Below the pieces are notes generated by a model that saw only the letters and a program-made list of their open reading frames with translations, was not told where the DNA came from and ran no database searches. Both the position numbers and the translations under genes were made by a program. From NCBI RefSeq assembly GCF_022669055.1, contig NZ_JAJMLW010000001.1, positions 372,001 through 436,000 on the forward strand: a stretch of DNA of 64,000 nt. Reading direction: 5' to 3'. The stretch's first letter is position 1. Each line of letters starts with the position of its first letter. Shown in pieces: positions 1 through 9,490 of this stretch. The stretch comes from Adlercreutzia faecimuris. Its GTDB lineage: Bacteria > Actinomycetota > Coriobacteriia > Coriobacteriales > Eggerthellaceae.

Positions 1-2
1 TG

Positions 3-596
3 TTCGAGCCCGGCGGCCTGGAGCGCATGCTCCACGACATCCGCGAGGCCGGCCCCGTGGGCTTTCTGCTGGTGCTCGCCATCCAGTTCCTCCAGATAGT
101 GGTCGCCTTCATCCCCGGCGAGGTGGTGCAGGTGGCGGCCGGCATGATCTACGGGCCGTGGCTGGGCGCGTTCATCATCTGGCTGGGCTGCGTCATATCG
201 AGCGCATTCGTCTTCCTGCTGGTCAACAAGCTGGGCGCGCCGTTCGTGCGCGCGATGGTGCCCGCCAAGTACATGGGCAAGTTCGAGGCGTTCGAGCAGT
301 CCGGCAAGCTGACCACGGTCGTGTTCGTCCTGTTCCTGATCCCCGGCATGCCCAAGGACGTGTTCACCTACCTGGTGCCGCTCACGTCCATGCCGCTCAA
401 GACGTTCCTCATCGCGTCCAACGTGGCGCGCATCCCCGGCATCATCGTGTCGACTTACGCCGCGTCGGGCCTGGTGGAGGGCCGCATCGGCGAGAGCATC
501 GTCATCTTCCTGGTAGCCGCCGCCATCGCCGTGCTCGGCATCGTCTTCTACGACCGCATCATGAAGGCGCTGGAGAAGCACACCTCCAAGAAATAG
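3..596 (+). CDS. TVP38/TMEM64 (DedA-like) membrane protein, 5'-truncated
   Basis: The reading frame is open from the first bases of the window, so the gene begins upstream; a Met lies at position 27 but in-frame codons precede it. The visible ~197 residues are very hydrophobic, with about five membrane segments. The run FIPGEVVQVAAGMIYG near residue 40 is the TVP38/TMEM64 (VTT domain) signature, followed by a second conserved block around FLIPGMPKDVFTYL. Proteins of this family are inner-membrane proteins related to DedA scramblase or transporter proteins; the substrate cannot be told from the sequence. The tail ends in a short basic stretch. The family assignment is firm, the function is not. 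Confidence 0.85.
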   Translation, partial: FEPGGLERMLHDIREAGPVGFLLVLAIQFLQIVVAFIPGEVVQVAAGMIYGPWLGAFIIWLGCVISSAFVFLLVNKLGAPFVRAMVPAKYMGKFEAFEQSGKLTTVVFVLFLIPGMPKDVFTYLVPLTSMPLKTFLIASNVARIPGIIVSTYAASGLVEGRIGESIVIFLVAAAIAVLGIVFYDRIMKALEKHTSKK

Positions 597-610
597 GGGA
601 GGGAAGGGAA

Positions 611-643
611 GCGCGCCGGTAGATTTTCTCTGAACCGGCGCCG
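611..643 (+). terminator. Hairpin after the TVP38 gene, possible terminator
   Basis: GCGCCGGT at 613-620 pairs with ACCGGCGC at 634-641 around a T-rich loop. No clear T run follows, so termination efficiency is uncertain. A TACAAT -10-like element at 663-668 follows and may start the aldolase transcript, giving it a ~100-base leader. Confidence 0.4.
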
Positions 644-772
644 GCGGCTGGGCGGCTTTCGCTACAATAGACGCGCTGCAAGGCGCGCGACCCGCGCCTG
701 ACCGGGGCGCCGCGAGCGCCTGACCGAGGGCGGCCCGCGCCGCCACCCGAGAATCCTTAAAGGAGGATTGCC

Positions 773-1720
773 ATGCCCAAGATCACCCCTGACCAGGTGC
801 GTGTTCCCGCCGACGTCATGCCTGATGCGCGTGACACCTACGTCGACAACTATATGAAGGCCACCCGTGGCACGGGCCGCCTGATGCTGTTCGCCTGCGA
901 TCAGAAGATCGAGCACATGAACAAGGACTTCTACGGCGAGGGCATCGACATCGCCGACGCCGAGCCGGAGCACCTGTTCCAGATCGGCAAGCAGGGCGTC
1001 TGCGGCGTGCTCGCCGGCCAGCGCGGCCTGGTGGCGCAGTATGCGAACGACTACCCGGAGATCAACTACCTCATCAAGATGAACTCCAAGACCAACCTGG
1101 TGGGCGTCAAGCAGGACGACCCCTACTCCCCGCAGCTGACCGACCTGGACGCCGTGCTGGCCATGCGCGACGCGGGCGTGAACATCGTGGGCCTGGGCTA
1201 CACCATCTACCTGGGTAGCGAGTACGAGTCCACCATGATGGCCGAGGCCGGCGAGCTCATCGCCCAGGCCCACGCCAACGGCCTGCTGGTGGTGCTGTGG
1301 ATCTACCCGCGCGGCAAGGCCGTCACGGCCGAGAAGGACCCCGACCTCATCGCCGGCGCCGCCGGCGTGGCCCTGTGCCTGGGCGCCGACTTCGTGAAGG
1401 TGAACCCGCCCAAGCCCGAGGACGGCCGCACCCCGGCCGAGGCCTTGAAGGTCGCCGCCATGGCGGCCGGCCGCACCGGCCTGGTGTGCGCGGGCGGCTC
1501 GACGGTCGACGCCGAGACCTTCCTCACCCAGCTCTACGATCAGATCCACATCGGCGGCGCCTGTGGTAACGCCACCGGCCGCAACATCCACCAGCGCTCG
1601 CTGGACGAGGCCGTCCGCCTGACCAAGGCCATCAGCGCCGTCACCCTGGCCGACTGGTCCGTAGCCGACGCCCTGGCCGTCTTCAACGGCGACAAGGACT
1701 TCACCCTCGAGATGATCTAG
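773..1720 (+). CDS. Class I (DhnA/DeoC-type) fructose-bisphosphate aldolase family protein
   Basis: The 315-residue protein is a TIM-barrel class I aldolase of the DhnA/LacD/DeoC kind, expected to cleave or form fructose-1,6-bisphosphate (or a related ketose phosphate) through a Schiff-base lysine in the cytoplasm. The predicted active lysine lies in GADFVKVNPPK (about residue 208), on the strand where the DhnA family carries it. LFACDQKIEHMN near the N-terminus and the glycine-rich phosphate-binding turn CAGGST near residue 242 also fit. A strong ribosome binding site (AAAGGAGG, 760-767) fixes the start. A textbook terminator follows at 1750-1783, so it is probably a single-gene unit. The exact substrate is inferred. 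Confidence 0.85.
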   Translation: MPKITPDQVRVPADVMPDARDTYVDNYMKATRGTGRLMLFACDQKIEHMNKDFYGEGIDIADAEPEHLFQIGKQGVCGVLAGQRGLVAQYANDYPEINYLIKMNSKTNLVGVKQDDPYSPQLTDLDAVLAMRDAGVNIVGLGYTIYLGSEYESTMMAEAGELIAQAHANGLLVVLWIYPRGKAVTAEKDPDLIAGAAGVALCLGADFVKVNPPKPEDGRTPAEALKVAAMAAGRTGLVCAGGSTVDAETFLTQLYDQIHIGGACGNATGRNIHQRSLDEAVRLTKAISAVTLADWSVADALAVFNGDKDFTLEMI

Positions 1721-1749
1721 TCGCGACGCGCACCCAAGCCCGTCAGTCC

Positions 1750-1783
1750 GAAGGCCCCTTCCGCGGAAGGGGCCTTCTCTTTT
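1750..1783 (+). terminator. Rho-independent terminator after the aldolase gene
   Basis: AAGGCCCCTTCC and GGAAGGGGCCTT form a perfect stem, followed by a T-rich tail (TCTCTTTT). Confidence 0.9.
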
Positions 1784-1830
1784 GGCGTCGCCTGCGCGTG
1801 CGGCTCGTGAGAACGGGGGAGCGCTCGAAA

Positions 1831-1846
1831 TGTTTCACGTGAAACA
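1831..1846. other. parS centromere-like site (ParB binding)
   Basis: The perfect 16-bp palindrome TGTTTCACGTGAAACA matches the chromosomal parS consensus recognised by ParB/Spo0J. This is one of four copies in the window and lies in non-coding DNA between two terminators. Confidence 0.92.
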
Positions 1847-1865
1847 TTCGGATGGCGAGGTGCGA

Positions 1866-1892
1866 CGAAAAAGCGCCCCGAGGGGCGCTTTC
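1866..1892 (-). terminator. Terminator of the tRNA-Leu transcript
   Basis: AAAGCGCCCC (1870-1879) pairs with GGGGCGCTTT (1882-1891). Read on the minus strand the hairpin ends in five T residues, which suits the tRNA-Leu gene at 1981-2064. Confidence 0.75.
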
Positions 1893-1980
1893 GAACGAGG
1901 GAGCTTGGTTGTGCTCGAATCCCGCAGGGGGGCTTCCAAACGAGAGGGGCCTTGGTTGTTGGAGGGGTTTCGATAAGAAG

Positions 1981-2064
1981 TGGTGCCCGGAGCGGGATTC
2001 GAACCCGCACACCTTTCGGTAGCGGTTTTTGAGACCGCCGCGTCTGCCATTCCGCCACCCGGGC
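1981..2064 (-). tRNA. tRNA-Leu (anticodon CAA)
   Basis: The minus strand folds into a cloverleaf with acceptor stem GCCCGGG/TCCGGGC, an anticodon loop CTCAAAA giving anticodon CAA (codon UUG), a class II long variable arm and a GGTTCGAATCC T-arm. The 3' CCA is encoded (1981-1983). Confidence 0.95.
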
Positions 2065-2261
2065 GCATCGCCAAAGTATAGCGGAAGGGACGACGGCTGG
2101 GCAACAAAACGCCGGCGGCGCCATCGGGGGCGCGAGCCCGGCCAGATAATGACGGGTAACCATCGAGCCCGCAGGGCCGAGGTTGGCGCGCGCCGAACCT
2201 GAGGGGGACGGCCGACGGCCCCGGCGCGGGCTTTCCAAGCGGAAGGCGGAAGGAGCCACCC

Positions 2262-3668
2262 ATGGATGACAAGACCTTCAACGAGACCATCGACCTCTAC
2301 ATCGAGGACCACTGGGGCGAGATCGTCGACGACATAGCGCGCATGGTGGAGGTGCCCAGCTTCGAGGAGCTGGATGACGCCGCCCCGAACGCGCCGTTCG
2401 GTCCCGGCCCGCGCGCCGCGCTGTCGCAGATCCTCGCCATCGCCGACCGCATGGGCTTCGCGACCACCGACGTCGACGGCTACATGGGCTTCGCCGACTT
2501 CAAGGGCGCCTCCGACACGCAGATCGGCATCATCGGCCACGTCGACGTGGTGCCCGCCGGCCCCGGCTGGCACTTCGACCCCTTCACCGTCACGCTGAAG
2601 GACGGCTACCTCATGGGCCGCGGCACGCTGGACGACAAGGGCCCGGTGGTTGTGACGCTGTGGGCGATGAAGTTCTGGAAGGATCTGGGCGTCACGTTCC
2701 CCTATACCATACGATTCCTGTTCGGCGCGAACGAGGAGACGGGGATGAACGACGTGCCCTACTATCGCGAGCGCTACGCCGACCCGGCGTTCCTGTTCAC
2801 GCCGGACGCCGAGTTCCCCGTGTGCTACGGCGAGAAGGGCGGCTTCGACGCCACCATCACCAGCAAGCCCATCGAGGGCGGCCTGATCGTGGAGCTGTCG
2901 GGTGGCGCGGCCACCAACGCCGTGCCCGGCACCGCCACCGCGCTCGTGCGCGCGGACGCCGCGAGCCTGCCGGCGGCCGACCGCATCACGGTGACGCCCG
3001 AGGCCGAGGGCCTGGTGCGCATCGACGCCCAGGGCAAGAGCGCGCATGCCGCCACGCCTGAGACCGGCGTCAACGCCATCGGCGTGCTGGTGGACTACCT
3101 GCTGGCCAACGACCTGTGCAGCCCCGACGAGCGCGCCTTCCTGGAATTCGACCAGAAGCTGCTCAGCCACACCGACGGCTCGGGCGTGGGCATCGCCTGC
3201 TCGGACGACTACTTCGGGCCGCTGACCGTCATCGGCGGCACCGTCGCGCTGGAGGACGGCCACATCGTCCAGACCATGGACAGCCGCTGGCCCACGTCCA
3301 TCACGCCCGAAGGCATCACGAAGGCCATCACCATGCTGACCGACCCCATCGGCGCGACGTTCGAGAACACGCTGCTGATGGATCCGTTCCTGGTGAAGCC
3401 GGACTCGCCGGAGATCCAGGCGCTCCAGGGCGCCTACCGCGAGGTGACCGGCGACGACGAGCACAAGCCCTTCACCATCGGCGGCGGCACCTACGCCCGC
3501 GAGTTCACGAGCGGCGCCAGCTTCGGCCCCGAGCGCACGTGGCAGACCCAGCCCGACTGGGTGGGCGGCATGCACGGCCCTGACGAGGGCATCAGCGAGG
3601 ACGACCTGAAGACGGCCATGAAGATATACGCCCTGGCCCTCGACAAGCTGAACGCCCTCACGTTCTAG
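2262..3668 (+). CDS. pepV: PepV/Sapep-type M20 metallodipeptidase
   Basis: The 468-residue cytoplasmic dinuclear zinc peptidase is of family M20A and probably hydrolyses dipeptides taken up from the medium. Visible metal and catalytic motifs are [12 protein letters not shown] (His93, Asp95), [10 protein letters not shown] (Asp124/125), the catalytic pair in NEETGM (Glu158/159), TPDAEFP (Asp182) and the C-terminal GMHGPDEG histidine (about 431). The GGGTYAREF block is characteristic of PepV rather than ArgE or DapE. An inserted lid/dimer domain spans about residues 190-380. The ribosome binding site GAAGGAG precedes ATG 2262. A parS palindrome follows directly; no terminator other than that palindrome is seen. 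Confidence 0.88.
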   Translation: MDDKTFNETIDLYIEDHWGEIVDDIARMVEVPSFEELDDAAPNAPFGPGPRAALSQILAIADRMGFATTDVDGYMGFADFKGASDTQIGIIGHVDVVPAGPGWHFDPFTVTLKDGYLMGRGTLDDKGPVVVTLWAMKFWKDLGVTFPYTIRFLFGANEETGMNDVPYYRERYADPAFLFTPDAEFPVCYGEKGGFDATITSKPIEGGLIVELSGGAATNAVPGTATALVRADAASLPAADRITVTPEAEGLVRIDAQGKSAHAATPETGVNAIGVLVDYLLANDLCSPDERAFLEFDQKLLSHTDGSGVGIACSDDYFGPLTVIGGTVALEDGHIVQTMDSRWPTSITPEGITKAITMLTDPIGATFENTLLMDPFLVKPDSPEIQALQGAYREVTGDDEHKPFTIGGGTYAREFTSGASFGPERTWQTQPDWVGGMHGPDEGISEDDLKTAMKIYALALDKLNALTF

Positions 3669-3692
3669 CACCCGCCCCAACTGCCCTCATGC

Positions 3693-3724
3693 CCGCGGAA
3701 TGTTTCACGTGAAACATTCCGCGG
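3693..3724. other. parS site inside an extended 32-bp perfect palindrome
   Basis: The core TGTTTCACGTGAAACA is at 3701-3716. It is flanked by CCGCGGAA and TTCCGCGG, so that 3693-3724 is perfectly palindromic. It lies 25 bases after the dipeptidase stop codon. The outer arms could also make an RNA hairpin, but no T run follows. Confidence 0.92.
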
Positions 3725-3835
3725 CGCTGCTTTCTGCGCCTTTTTCGCGCGTCCGCCCCGGCTGGAGCGGGCGCGTTTTCGCGTGGGCGAAACTCCCCGG
3801 AGAATTCGGCGCTTTCCGCGGGAACCCCTCGAGGG

Positions 3836-3846
3836 TGCTATATAAT
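3836..3846 (+). promoter_or_regulatory. -10 region of the LytTR regulator promoter
   Basis: TATAAT at 3841-3846 is preceded by a TG at 3836-3837; no convincing -35 is visible. Transcription would begin near 3853, leaving ~35 bases before the chosen GTG start. Confidence 0.55.
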
Positions 3847-3887
3847 GGGTCGGAATGACTGTCTGTTTTTCGAGTTTGGAGGCAACC

Positions 3888-4601
3888 GTGCTGAAAGCGA
3901 TCATCGTAGATGACGAGGCGCCCGCGCGCTCCGAGCTGCGGTTCCTCCTGAACGAGGTCGGCGGGGTCGATGTGGTGGCCGAGGCCGCGAGCGTGCGCGA
4001 GGCTATCGAGAAGCTCAAGGAGTACCCCTGCGACGTCATGTTCCTGGACGTGAACATGCCGGAGGCCACCGGCCTGCAGCTGGCCGAGGCGCTGCGCCAC
4101 CTGAAGTTCCCGCCTGCCGTGGTGTTCGTCACCGCCTACAGCGAGCACGCGCTGGACGCGTTCAAGGTGAACGCCATCGACTACCTGGTGAAGCCCGTCG
4201 AGACCGAGCGCCTGGCCCAGGCCATCGCGCGCGTGCGCGAGCAGGTCGCGCTGCACCTGCAGGCGCAGAAGTCCGAGCGCATCCCGGTGGAGAAGGGCGG
4301 CAAGAAGATCCTCATCGGCATCGACAAGATCCGCTTCGTCATGGCGCGCGACGACTACGCCTACCTGCAGACCGACGCCGACCGCTACTTCAGCACGGTC
4401 AGCCTGGCCCAGCTGGAGAAGCGCCTGGACGGCCACGGGTTCTTCCGCGTGCACCGCGGCTACCTGGTGAACCTGTCCATGGTGGAGGAGATCGAGTCCG
4501 TCTCGGGCGGCACGCTGCTGCTGACTCTCAACGGCGTTGAGGAGAAGATCCCCGTGTCCCGCCGCCGCGTGAGCGCCCTTAAGAAGGCCCTCGGCCTCTA
4601 G
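3888..4601 (+). CDS. LytTR-family response regulator (orphan)
   Basis: The two-domain DNA-binding regulator has an N-terminal receiver (residues ~1-120, acidic pocket Asp8/Asp9, phospho-acceptor Asp54 in FLDVNMP, Lys in VKPVE) and a C-terminal LytTR domain (~135-236) with the typical FFRVHRGYLVNL and VSRRRV blocks. GTG 3888 is chosen because GGAGG sits five bases upstream and the family begins right before KAIIVDDE. An in-frame ATG at 3855 would need an almost leaderless transcript. No sensor kinase gene is adjacent, so its partner must be elsewhere. LytTR regulators often control surface, competence or bacteriocin functions. The target here is unknown, although an ABC exporter pair follows. 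Confidence 0.88.
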   Translation: MLKAIIVDDEAPARSELRFLLNEVGGVDVVAEAASVREAIEKLKEYPCDVMFLDVNMPEATGLQLAEALRHLKFPPAVVFVTAYSEHALDAFKVNAIDYLVKPVETERLAQAIARVREQVALHLQAQKSERIPVEKGGKKILIGIDKIRFVMARDDYAYLQTDADRYFSTVSLAQLEKRLDGHGFFRVHRGYLVNLSMVEEIESVSGGTLLLTLNGVEEKIPVSRRRVSALKKALGL

Positions 4602-4660
4602 CGCGTCGCGCCCCCGCGTGCGTGCGCCCGCGCGCGATGCGCCCTATCCCGCGTCCCGAA

Positions 4661-4688
4661 GGCGCCCGGTTCCGCCGGGCGCCTTTTT
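4661..4688 (+). terminator. Rho-independent terminator after the LytTR regulator
   Basis: GGCGCCCGG (4661-4669) pairs with CCGGGCGCC (4675-4683), followed by TTTTT. Confidence 0.92.
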
Positions 4689-4700
4689 CACGCGCACAAA

Positions 4701-4716
4701 TGTTTCACGTGAAACA
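4701..4716. other. parS site (third copy)
   Basis: A perfect TGTTTCACGTGAAACA lies between the LytTR terminator and the ABC exporter promoter. Confidence 0.92.
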
Positions 4717-4750
4717 TGCGCACATGGCTAACTTTTCTTCGCTGCGTTAT

Positions 4751-4782
4751 TTGTTCTATCTGTTATAGTATAACTAGAACAA
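4751..4782 (+). promoter_or_regulatory. Promoter with overlapping GntR/YtrA-like operator
   Basis: An AT-rich island contains an extended -10 (TG-T-TATAGT, 4761-4769). It is embedded in a perfect 13-bp inverted repeat GTTATAGTATAAC (4762-4774). A second, wider repeat TTGTTCTA (4751-4758) / TAGAACAA (4775-4782) surrounds it. A repressor bound here would block the ABC exporter promoter. The inner repeat resembles operators of GntR/YtrA-type regulators, but no such gene is nearby. Confidence 0.55.
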
Positions 4783-4806
4783 ACACAGAGCGAAGAAGGA
4801 GAAGCC

Positions 4807-5668
<862 letters not shown>

Positions 5669-5676
<8 letters not shown>

Positions 5677-7432
5677 GCTGGGACTGCTGCTGAAGGTGCA
5701 GCTGCTGGGGATGTTCGGGCTGAACCGCGTCATCCACGCGGGATCGGCGCGCGACAAGGCGCGCCTGGCCGGCCTGGGCATGGTGTTTGCGCTGGTCGGC
5801 GTGCTGGCCGTCGCCTACGCCTATGGAACCGGAGCGGGCCTGGTGATGCTGGGCGCGGCCGAGGCGGTGCCGGTGCTGGCCGTGGTGGCCGGGTCGCTCG
5901 TCGGGGTGCTCGTGACGTTCCTCAAGGCCAACGGCCTGCTGTTCGGCTTCAAGGACTTCGACCTGACGATGTCGCTACCCGTGCCGCTGTGGCAGGTGGC
6001 GGTGTCGCGCGTGGCGGCGCTCTACGGCATGAACCTGCTGTGGGCGGCGCTGCTGATGGTGCCCCTGTTCGCGGCGGCCTTACCCGCGCTGGGGCTCGGC
6101 GCCGGCGCGTGGGCGGCCGCGCTGGCGACGGTGGCGCTGGCCCCGCTGGCCCCCATGGCCCTTACCGTGGCGCTGGCCTTCGGGCTGGCGGCCGCGGCCT
6201 CGCGGGCGCGCCACGGGCGCATGGCCGCGGGCGTCATCGGCATCGTGGCGACGTTGGCCCTGGTGGTGGCCATCGCCGCAGCCGCCGGCGCGACCGGCAC
6301 GCCGCCCGCCGCGGGCGCGCCCTCCGGCCTGGCCGAGGACGTGGCGGCCCTCGGGCAGATCGGCGCGCTCGTGTCGGAGTCCGCCGCCGCGCTGTGGCCG
6401 CCGGCGGCCTGGGCGGCTGCGGCCATCGTGGCCGGCAGCCCCGCTGCGCTGGCCGCCTTCGCCGCGCTCTCACTCGGCGCCATGGCCGCCTGCATCGCGC
6501 TGCTGGCGCGCTTCCTCGTGCCCATCAACTCGCTGCTGGCCGGCGGCGCCCGCGCCCGCGCGGCCCGCGCCCGCCGCGAGGCCCCGCGTTCGCCCTTGCG
6601 CGCCCTCGTGCAGAAGGAGCTGCGTGCGGTGGCGAGCACGCCCGTCTGGCTGATGAACACGGCCATCGGCCCGGTGCTCGCGCTGGTGGCGGGCGTCGCG
6701 TTCCTGGTCGTGGGACCGGACGCGACCGCGCTGCTGGCCGCCGCCGTCCACGTGCCCGGCGTGTCCGCCGCCGACGTGGAGCCGCTGGTCGCCGGCGCCC
6801 TGATGGCGCTCGTCCCCTGGGTGCTCGCGTTCTGCGCGGCCATGGCGCCCATGAGCGCGTCGGCGCTCTCGCTGGAAGGCGATGCGCGCTGGATCATGCA
6901 GACCGCCCCGCAGCCGCCGGCGGCCATCATGGGCGCGAAGATCCTGGCCAACGTGGTGCTGGCCGCGCCGGCCGTCGCCCTGGCGGGCGCCTTGGCGGCC
7001 ATCGGCCTGCGCGCGACCCCGCTGGAGGCGGCGGCCCTGGTCGCGCTGCCCGTGGCCGCGGCGCTGCTCACGTCCGCGCTGGGCGCGTTCCTCAACGGCC
7101 GTATGCCGCGCTACGACTGGACGAGCGAGTACGAGCCCGTCAAGCGCTCCGTCCCCGTCATGGCCACCATCTTCATCGGCCTGGCCCTCGCGGCCCTCGG
7201 CGCCCTGGCCACCCTGGCCGCCGCCAGCGCCGCAGCCGGCGTGGCCGCGGCTCCCGCCGGCACCGCCGCGGCTGCGGCCAGCATCGCCGCGGGCGCCAGT
7301 GCGGCTGCGGCCGACGCGGGTGCGATATCCGCGCCCGCCGCGCCCCTCGTCCAGCTAGCCTTCGCCCTCCTCCTCACTGCAGCCGCCATCCTCCTCTCCC
7401 GCCAAGCCGCCCGCGCCAACCTCAAGGGCTAG
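5669..7432 (+). CDS. ABC-2 type exporter permease
   Basis: The 587-residue, extremely alanine-rich membrane protein has about a dozen hydrophobic segments. The block FGFKDFDLTMSLPVPLWQVAVSRV near residue 95 matches the SkfF/YthQ-type permease family, in which an amphipathic stretch precedes the second membrane pair. ATG 5669 is used because it overlaps the ATPase stop and has GGAGGGG upstream; the frame stays open upstream but that part is basic linker-like sequence. It is the membrane half of the exporter encoded with the preceding ATPase. Long Ala/Gly runs near residues 500-560 are unusual but keep membrane-helix character. Confidence 0.82.
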
Positions 7433-7525
7433 CCTCCCGCCGAACCACCGTCGGCCCCCTCCCCGCCCTGCACCCCTGACGCCTCCGGCACCCCCACACC
7501 CCCTCGTCTCAGCCTCATATTCCCC

Positions 7526-7607
7526 GTTTATCCTTAGGAAAATCGCCACAAATGGCGAAAACAGGTACATAAAATAGCCATCCATGGTTATTATCCTAAG
7601 GATAAAC
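7526..7607 (+). promoter_or_regulatory. Paired palindromic operator upstream of the DUF4143 ATPase
   Basis: The site at 7591-7605 is a perfect 15-bp palindrome, TTATCCTAAGGATAA. The site at 7528-7542 is the same palindrome with one mismatch (TTATCCTTAGGAAAA). Their 14-base arms GTTTATCCTTAGGA (7526-7539) and its complement (7594-7607) are perfect inverted repeats 54 bases apart. A small hairpin TCGCCA-CAAA-TGGCGA (7543-7558) lies between. The arrangement looks like a two-site autoregulatory or looping operator; the binding protein is unknown. Confidence 0.6.
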
Positions 7608-7627
7608 GAATCAATAAAGGAGGCCGC

Positions 7628-8929
7628 ATGCAACGCGATCTCATGCGAGAGCTTGAAAAGTGGGGGTCGTCCCCCCGCCGTAAGCCCGTTATCGTCAACG
7701 GCGCTCGGCAGGTAGGCAAAACTTGGCTGCTCAAGGAGCTTGGTCGCACGCGGTTCAAGAACGTCGCCTACGTCAACTTCGATAACAACACGCCGATGAA
7801 GGAGCTGTTCGAGGCGGGATACGATATCCCTCGGCTGCTGGTGGGCATTCAGGCGGAAACCGGCGAGCGCATCATTGAGGGCGAGACGCTCGTCATCTTC
7901 GATGAGATCCAGGAATGCCCCAAGGCTCTTACCTCGCTCAAGTACTTTCATGAGGGCATGCCGGGGCTCCACCTGGCGGCGGCCGGCTCTCTCCTGGGGC
8001 TTACCATCCATACGGGAACCGGCTATCCCGTTGGAAACGTCACCACGCTCGATCTCTATCCGCTCAGCTTCGGGGAGTTTCTCGACGCAACGGGAAGCGG
8101 TGCCCTTCGCGATCTTGTGGCGTCCGGCGACGTTCCCGGCATTTCAGCCTTTGCGTCCAAGCTCGCCCCCCTTTTGCGGCAGTACTACTTCGTCGGAGGC
8201 ATGCCCGAGGCGGTCGAGGCCTTCGCGCGGGAGGGCGCTCTCTCTGCCGCGCGCGAGGTGCAGCGCCAGATCCTCTCCGACTACCAGCTCGACATGTCCA
8301 AGCACCTCAGTCCTCTGGAGGTGGAGCGCGTCCTTGCGGTATGGGGATCCATACCGCGGCACCTGGGGAGGGAGAACAAGAAGTTCGTCTTCGGGCAGAT
8401 CAGGGATGGGGCGCGGGCGCGCGACTATCGCAGCGCCATTACCTGGCTGGCGCAAGCCGGCCTGGCGATCCCCGTGCGGAGGATCGCGAAGCCGGGCATT
8501 CCCCTCGCAGCCTATGCCGAGGAAGCGGCGTTCAAGCTGTTCCTGGTAGACGTAGGGTTGCTGGGGGCCCTGTCTGACCTCCCGGAACGGGTGGTGCTGG
8601 AGGGCAGCACCATTTTCACCGAGTTCAAGGGGGCTTTGACAGAGCAGTACGTGTGCCAGCAGTTGGTTTCGGCCTGCGGGCTCACGCCCTATTACTGGTC
8701 GGCGGAGAACACGGCTAGCGAGGTCGACTTTGTAGTCCAGTACGATGGCGAGGTCTATCCCATCGAGGTAAAGGCCGAGGAAAACCTGAGGTCGCGGAGC
8801 TTGCGCGCCTTCGCAGAGCGCTACCCCGCGACGCGCCCCCTGCGATTCTCGATGTCGAAGCCGCGCGTGGAATCATGGATGCGAAACATTCCCCTCTATG
8901 CCCTGCAGAACATGGATTTGTGGCGCTAG
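7628..8929 (+). CDS. AAA ATPase with C-terminal DUF4143 (PD-(D/E)XK-like) domain, cassette 1
   Basis: The 433-residue protein has an AAA_14-type ATPase domain with Walker A NGARQVGKTW (residues 24-33) and Walker B LVIFDEIQECP (88-98). It is followed by a DUF4143 domain containing SEVDFVV...YPIEVKA (364-383), the D...E-x-K pattern of restriction-endonuclease-like folds. Proteins of this family are common in anaerobes, lack a settled function and are often suspected of DNA- or defence-related roles. AAAGGAGG precedes the ATG. Base composition is lower in GC than the neighbours, which suggests acquisition. Palindromic operators lie upstream and a 3x repeat follows the gene. A distant relative lies at 14349-15638; each borders a giant adhesin gene. 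Confidence 0.85.
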   Translation: MQRDLMRELEKWGSSPRRKPVIVNGARQVGKTWLLKELGRTRFKNVAYVNFDNNTPMKELFEAGYDIPRLLVGIQAETGERIIEGETLVIFDEIQECPKALTSLKYFHEGMPGLHLAAAGSLLGLTIHTGTGYPVGNVTTLDLYPLSFGEFLDATGSGALRDLVASGDVPGISAFASKLAPLLRQYYFVGGMPEAVEAFAREGALSAAREVQRQILSDYQLDMSKHLSPLEVERVLAVWGSIPRHLGRENKKFVFGQIRDGARARDYRSAITWLAQAGLAIPVRRIAKPGIPLAAYAEEAAFKLFLVDVGLLGALSDLPERVVLEGSTIFTEFKGALTEQYVCQQLVSACGLTPYYWSAENTASEVDFVVQYDGEVYPIEVKAEENLRSRSLRAFAERYPATRPLRFSMSKPRVESWMRNIPLYALQNMDLWR

Positions 8930-9015
8930 CGTTTATTGACTTGCCGGCCATTGGCGGGCAAGTCGGGACGTGAACGGGCATGCTCCGGTCACGTCTCTGG
9001 CATCTGGGCGGCCAG

Positions 9016-9080
9016 CCTCGATTTTTCAGCAAAACACGCTCGAATTTTCAGTAAATCATCCTCGATTTTTCAGTTGCATG
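9016..9080. repeat. Three tandem 21-23 bp repeats after ATPase 1
   Basis: Units start at 9016, 9039 and 9060. Each begins with CTCGATTTTTCAG (the middle copy has one change, CTCGAATTTTCAG) followed by 8-10 variable bases. The ~2-turn spacing suggests cooperative protein binding on one DNA face. Otherwise 8930-9490 holds no supported gene. Confidence 0.75.
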
Positions 9081-9285
9081 CCTCGGAATGCGTCTATGTG
9101 CTCTCGTTTCTAGCCCCTCCGCGCGCAGCCCGCAGCTCCGTGCCTCTGGCGTTTCCCGCGCCCCTCGGGCCGCCCGGCGAACGACTTGAAAAGTGTGCTG
9201 TTCGCAACTACACGTAAACAAGTCGTAATTCTCCTTTAACCAGGGCGTATATTTGCGTCACAATCGACAACCGCCGGTGGTTTTC

Positions 9286-9316
9286 TTGTCATCTGCGAAT
9301 GTGAAGAAGCTATGAT
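9286..9316 (+). promoter_or_regulatory. Candidate promoter of adhesin 1
   Basis: TTGTCA (9286-9291) and TATGAT (9311-9316) are good -35 and -10 matches, but the 19-bp spacer is longer than ideal. Transcription would start near 9323 and give a ~170-base leader. Confidence 0.4.
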
Positions 9317-9445
9317 GAAGTTTGGAGTGCGCCGGCGCAATTGGCAAGTTGCGTACAGGCCCCCATCCGAACCCTCGGGGGAGGTGCCGACTGGCAAGAA
9401 ACGGCGCGCTGCACGACAAAAAGAGGTATCAAGCACAGACGTGTT

Positions 9446-9490
9446 GGAAGGGGCGACCCGTCGTCCCAAGAGAAGGAATTGGTGGTGGAG
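9446..9490 (+). promoter_or_regulatory. Leader hairpin before adhesin 1, shared with adhesin 2
   Basis: GGGGCGA (9450-9456) pairs with TCGTCCC (9461-9467) around a CCCG loop, followed by AGAAGGAATT and GGTGG before ATG 9491. The same layout (hairpin, AGGAA, GGTGG, ATGAG) precedes adhesin 2 at 16008-16054. The stem differs there but stays paired, which points to a conserved RNA structure controlling translation. Confidence 0.5.

Noticed and set aside
3855-3887. ATG 3855 as the start of the LytTR regulator, leaderless from TATAAT at 3841
   Set aside because: GTG 3888 has a GGAGG at proper spacing and the family begins directly before KAIIVDDE; the extra eleven residues do not look conserved. 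Not fully excluded.
9016-9080. A CRISPR array at the short repeats
   Set aside because: Units are only 21-23 bp including spacers of 8-10 bp, there are three, and no cas gene is near.
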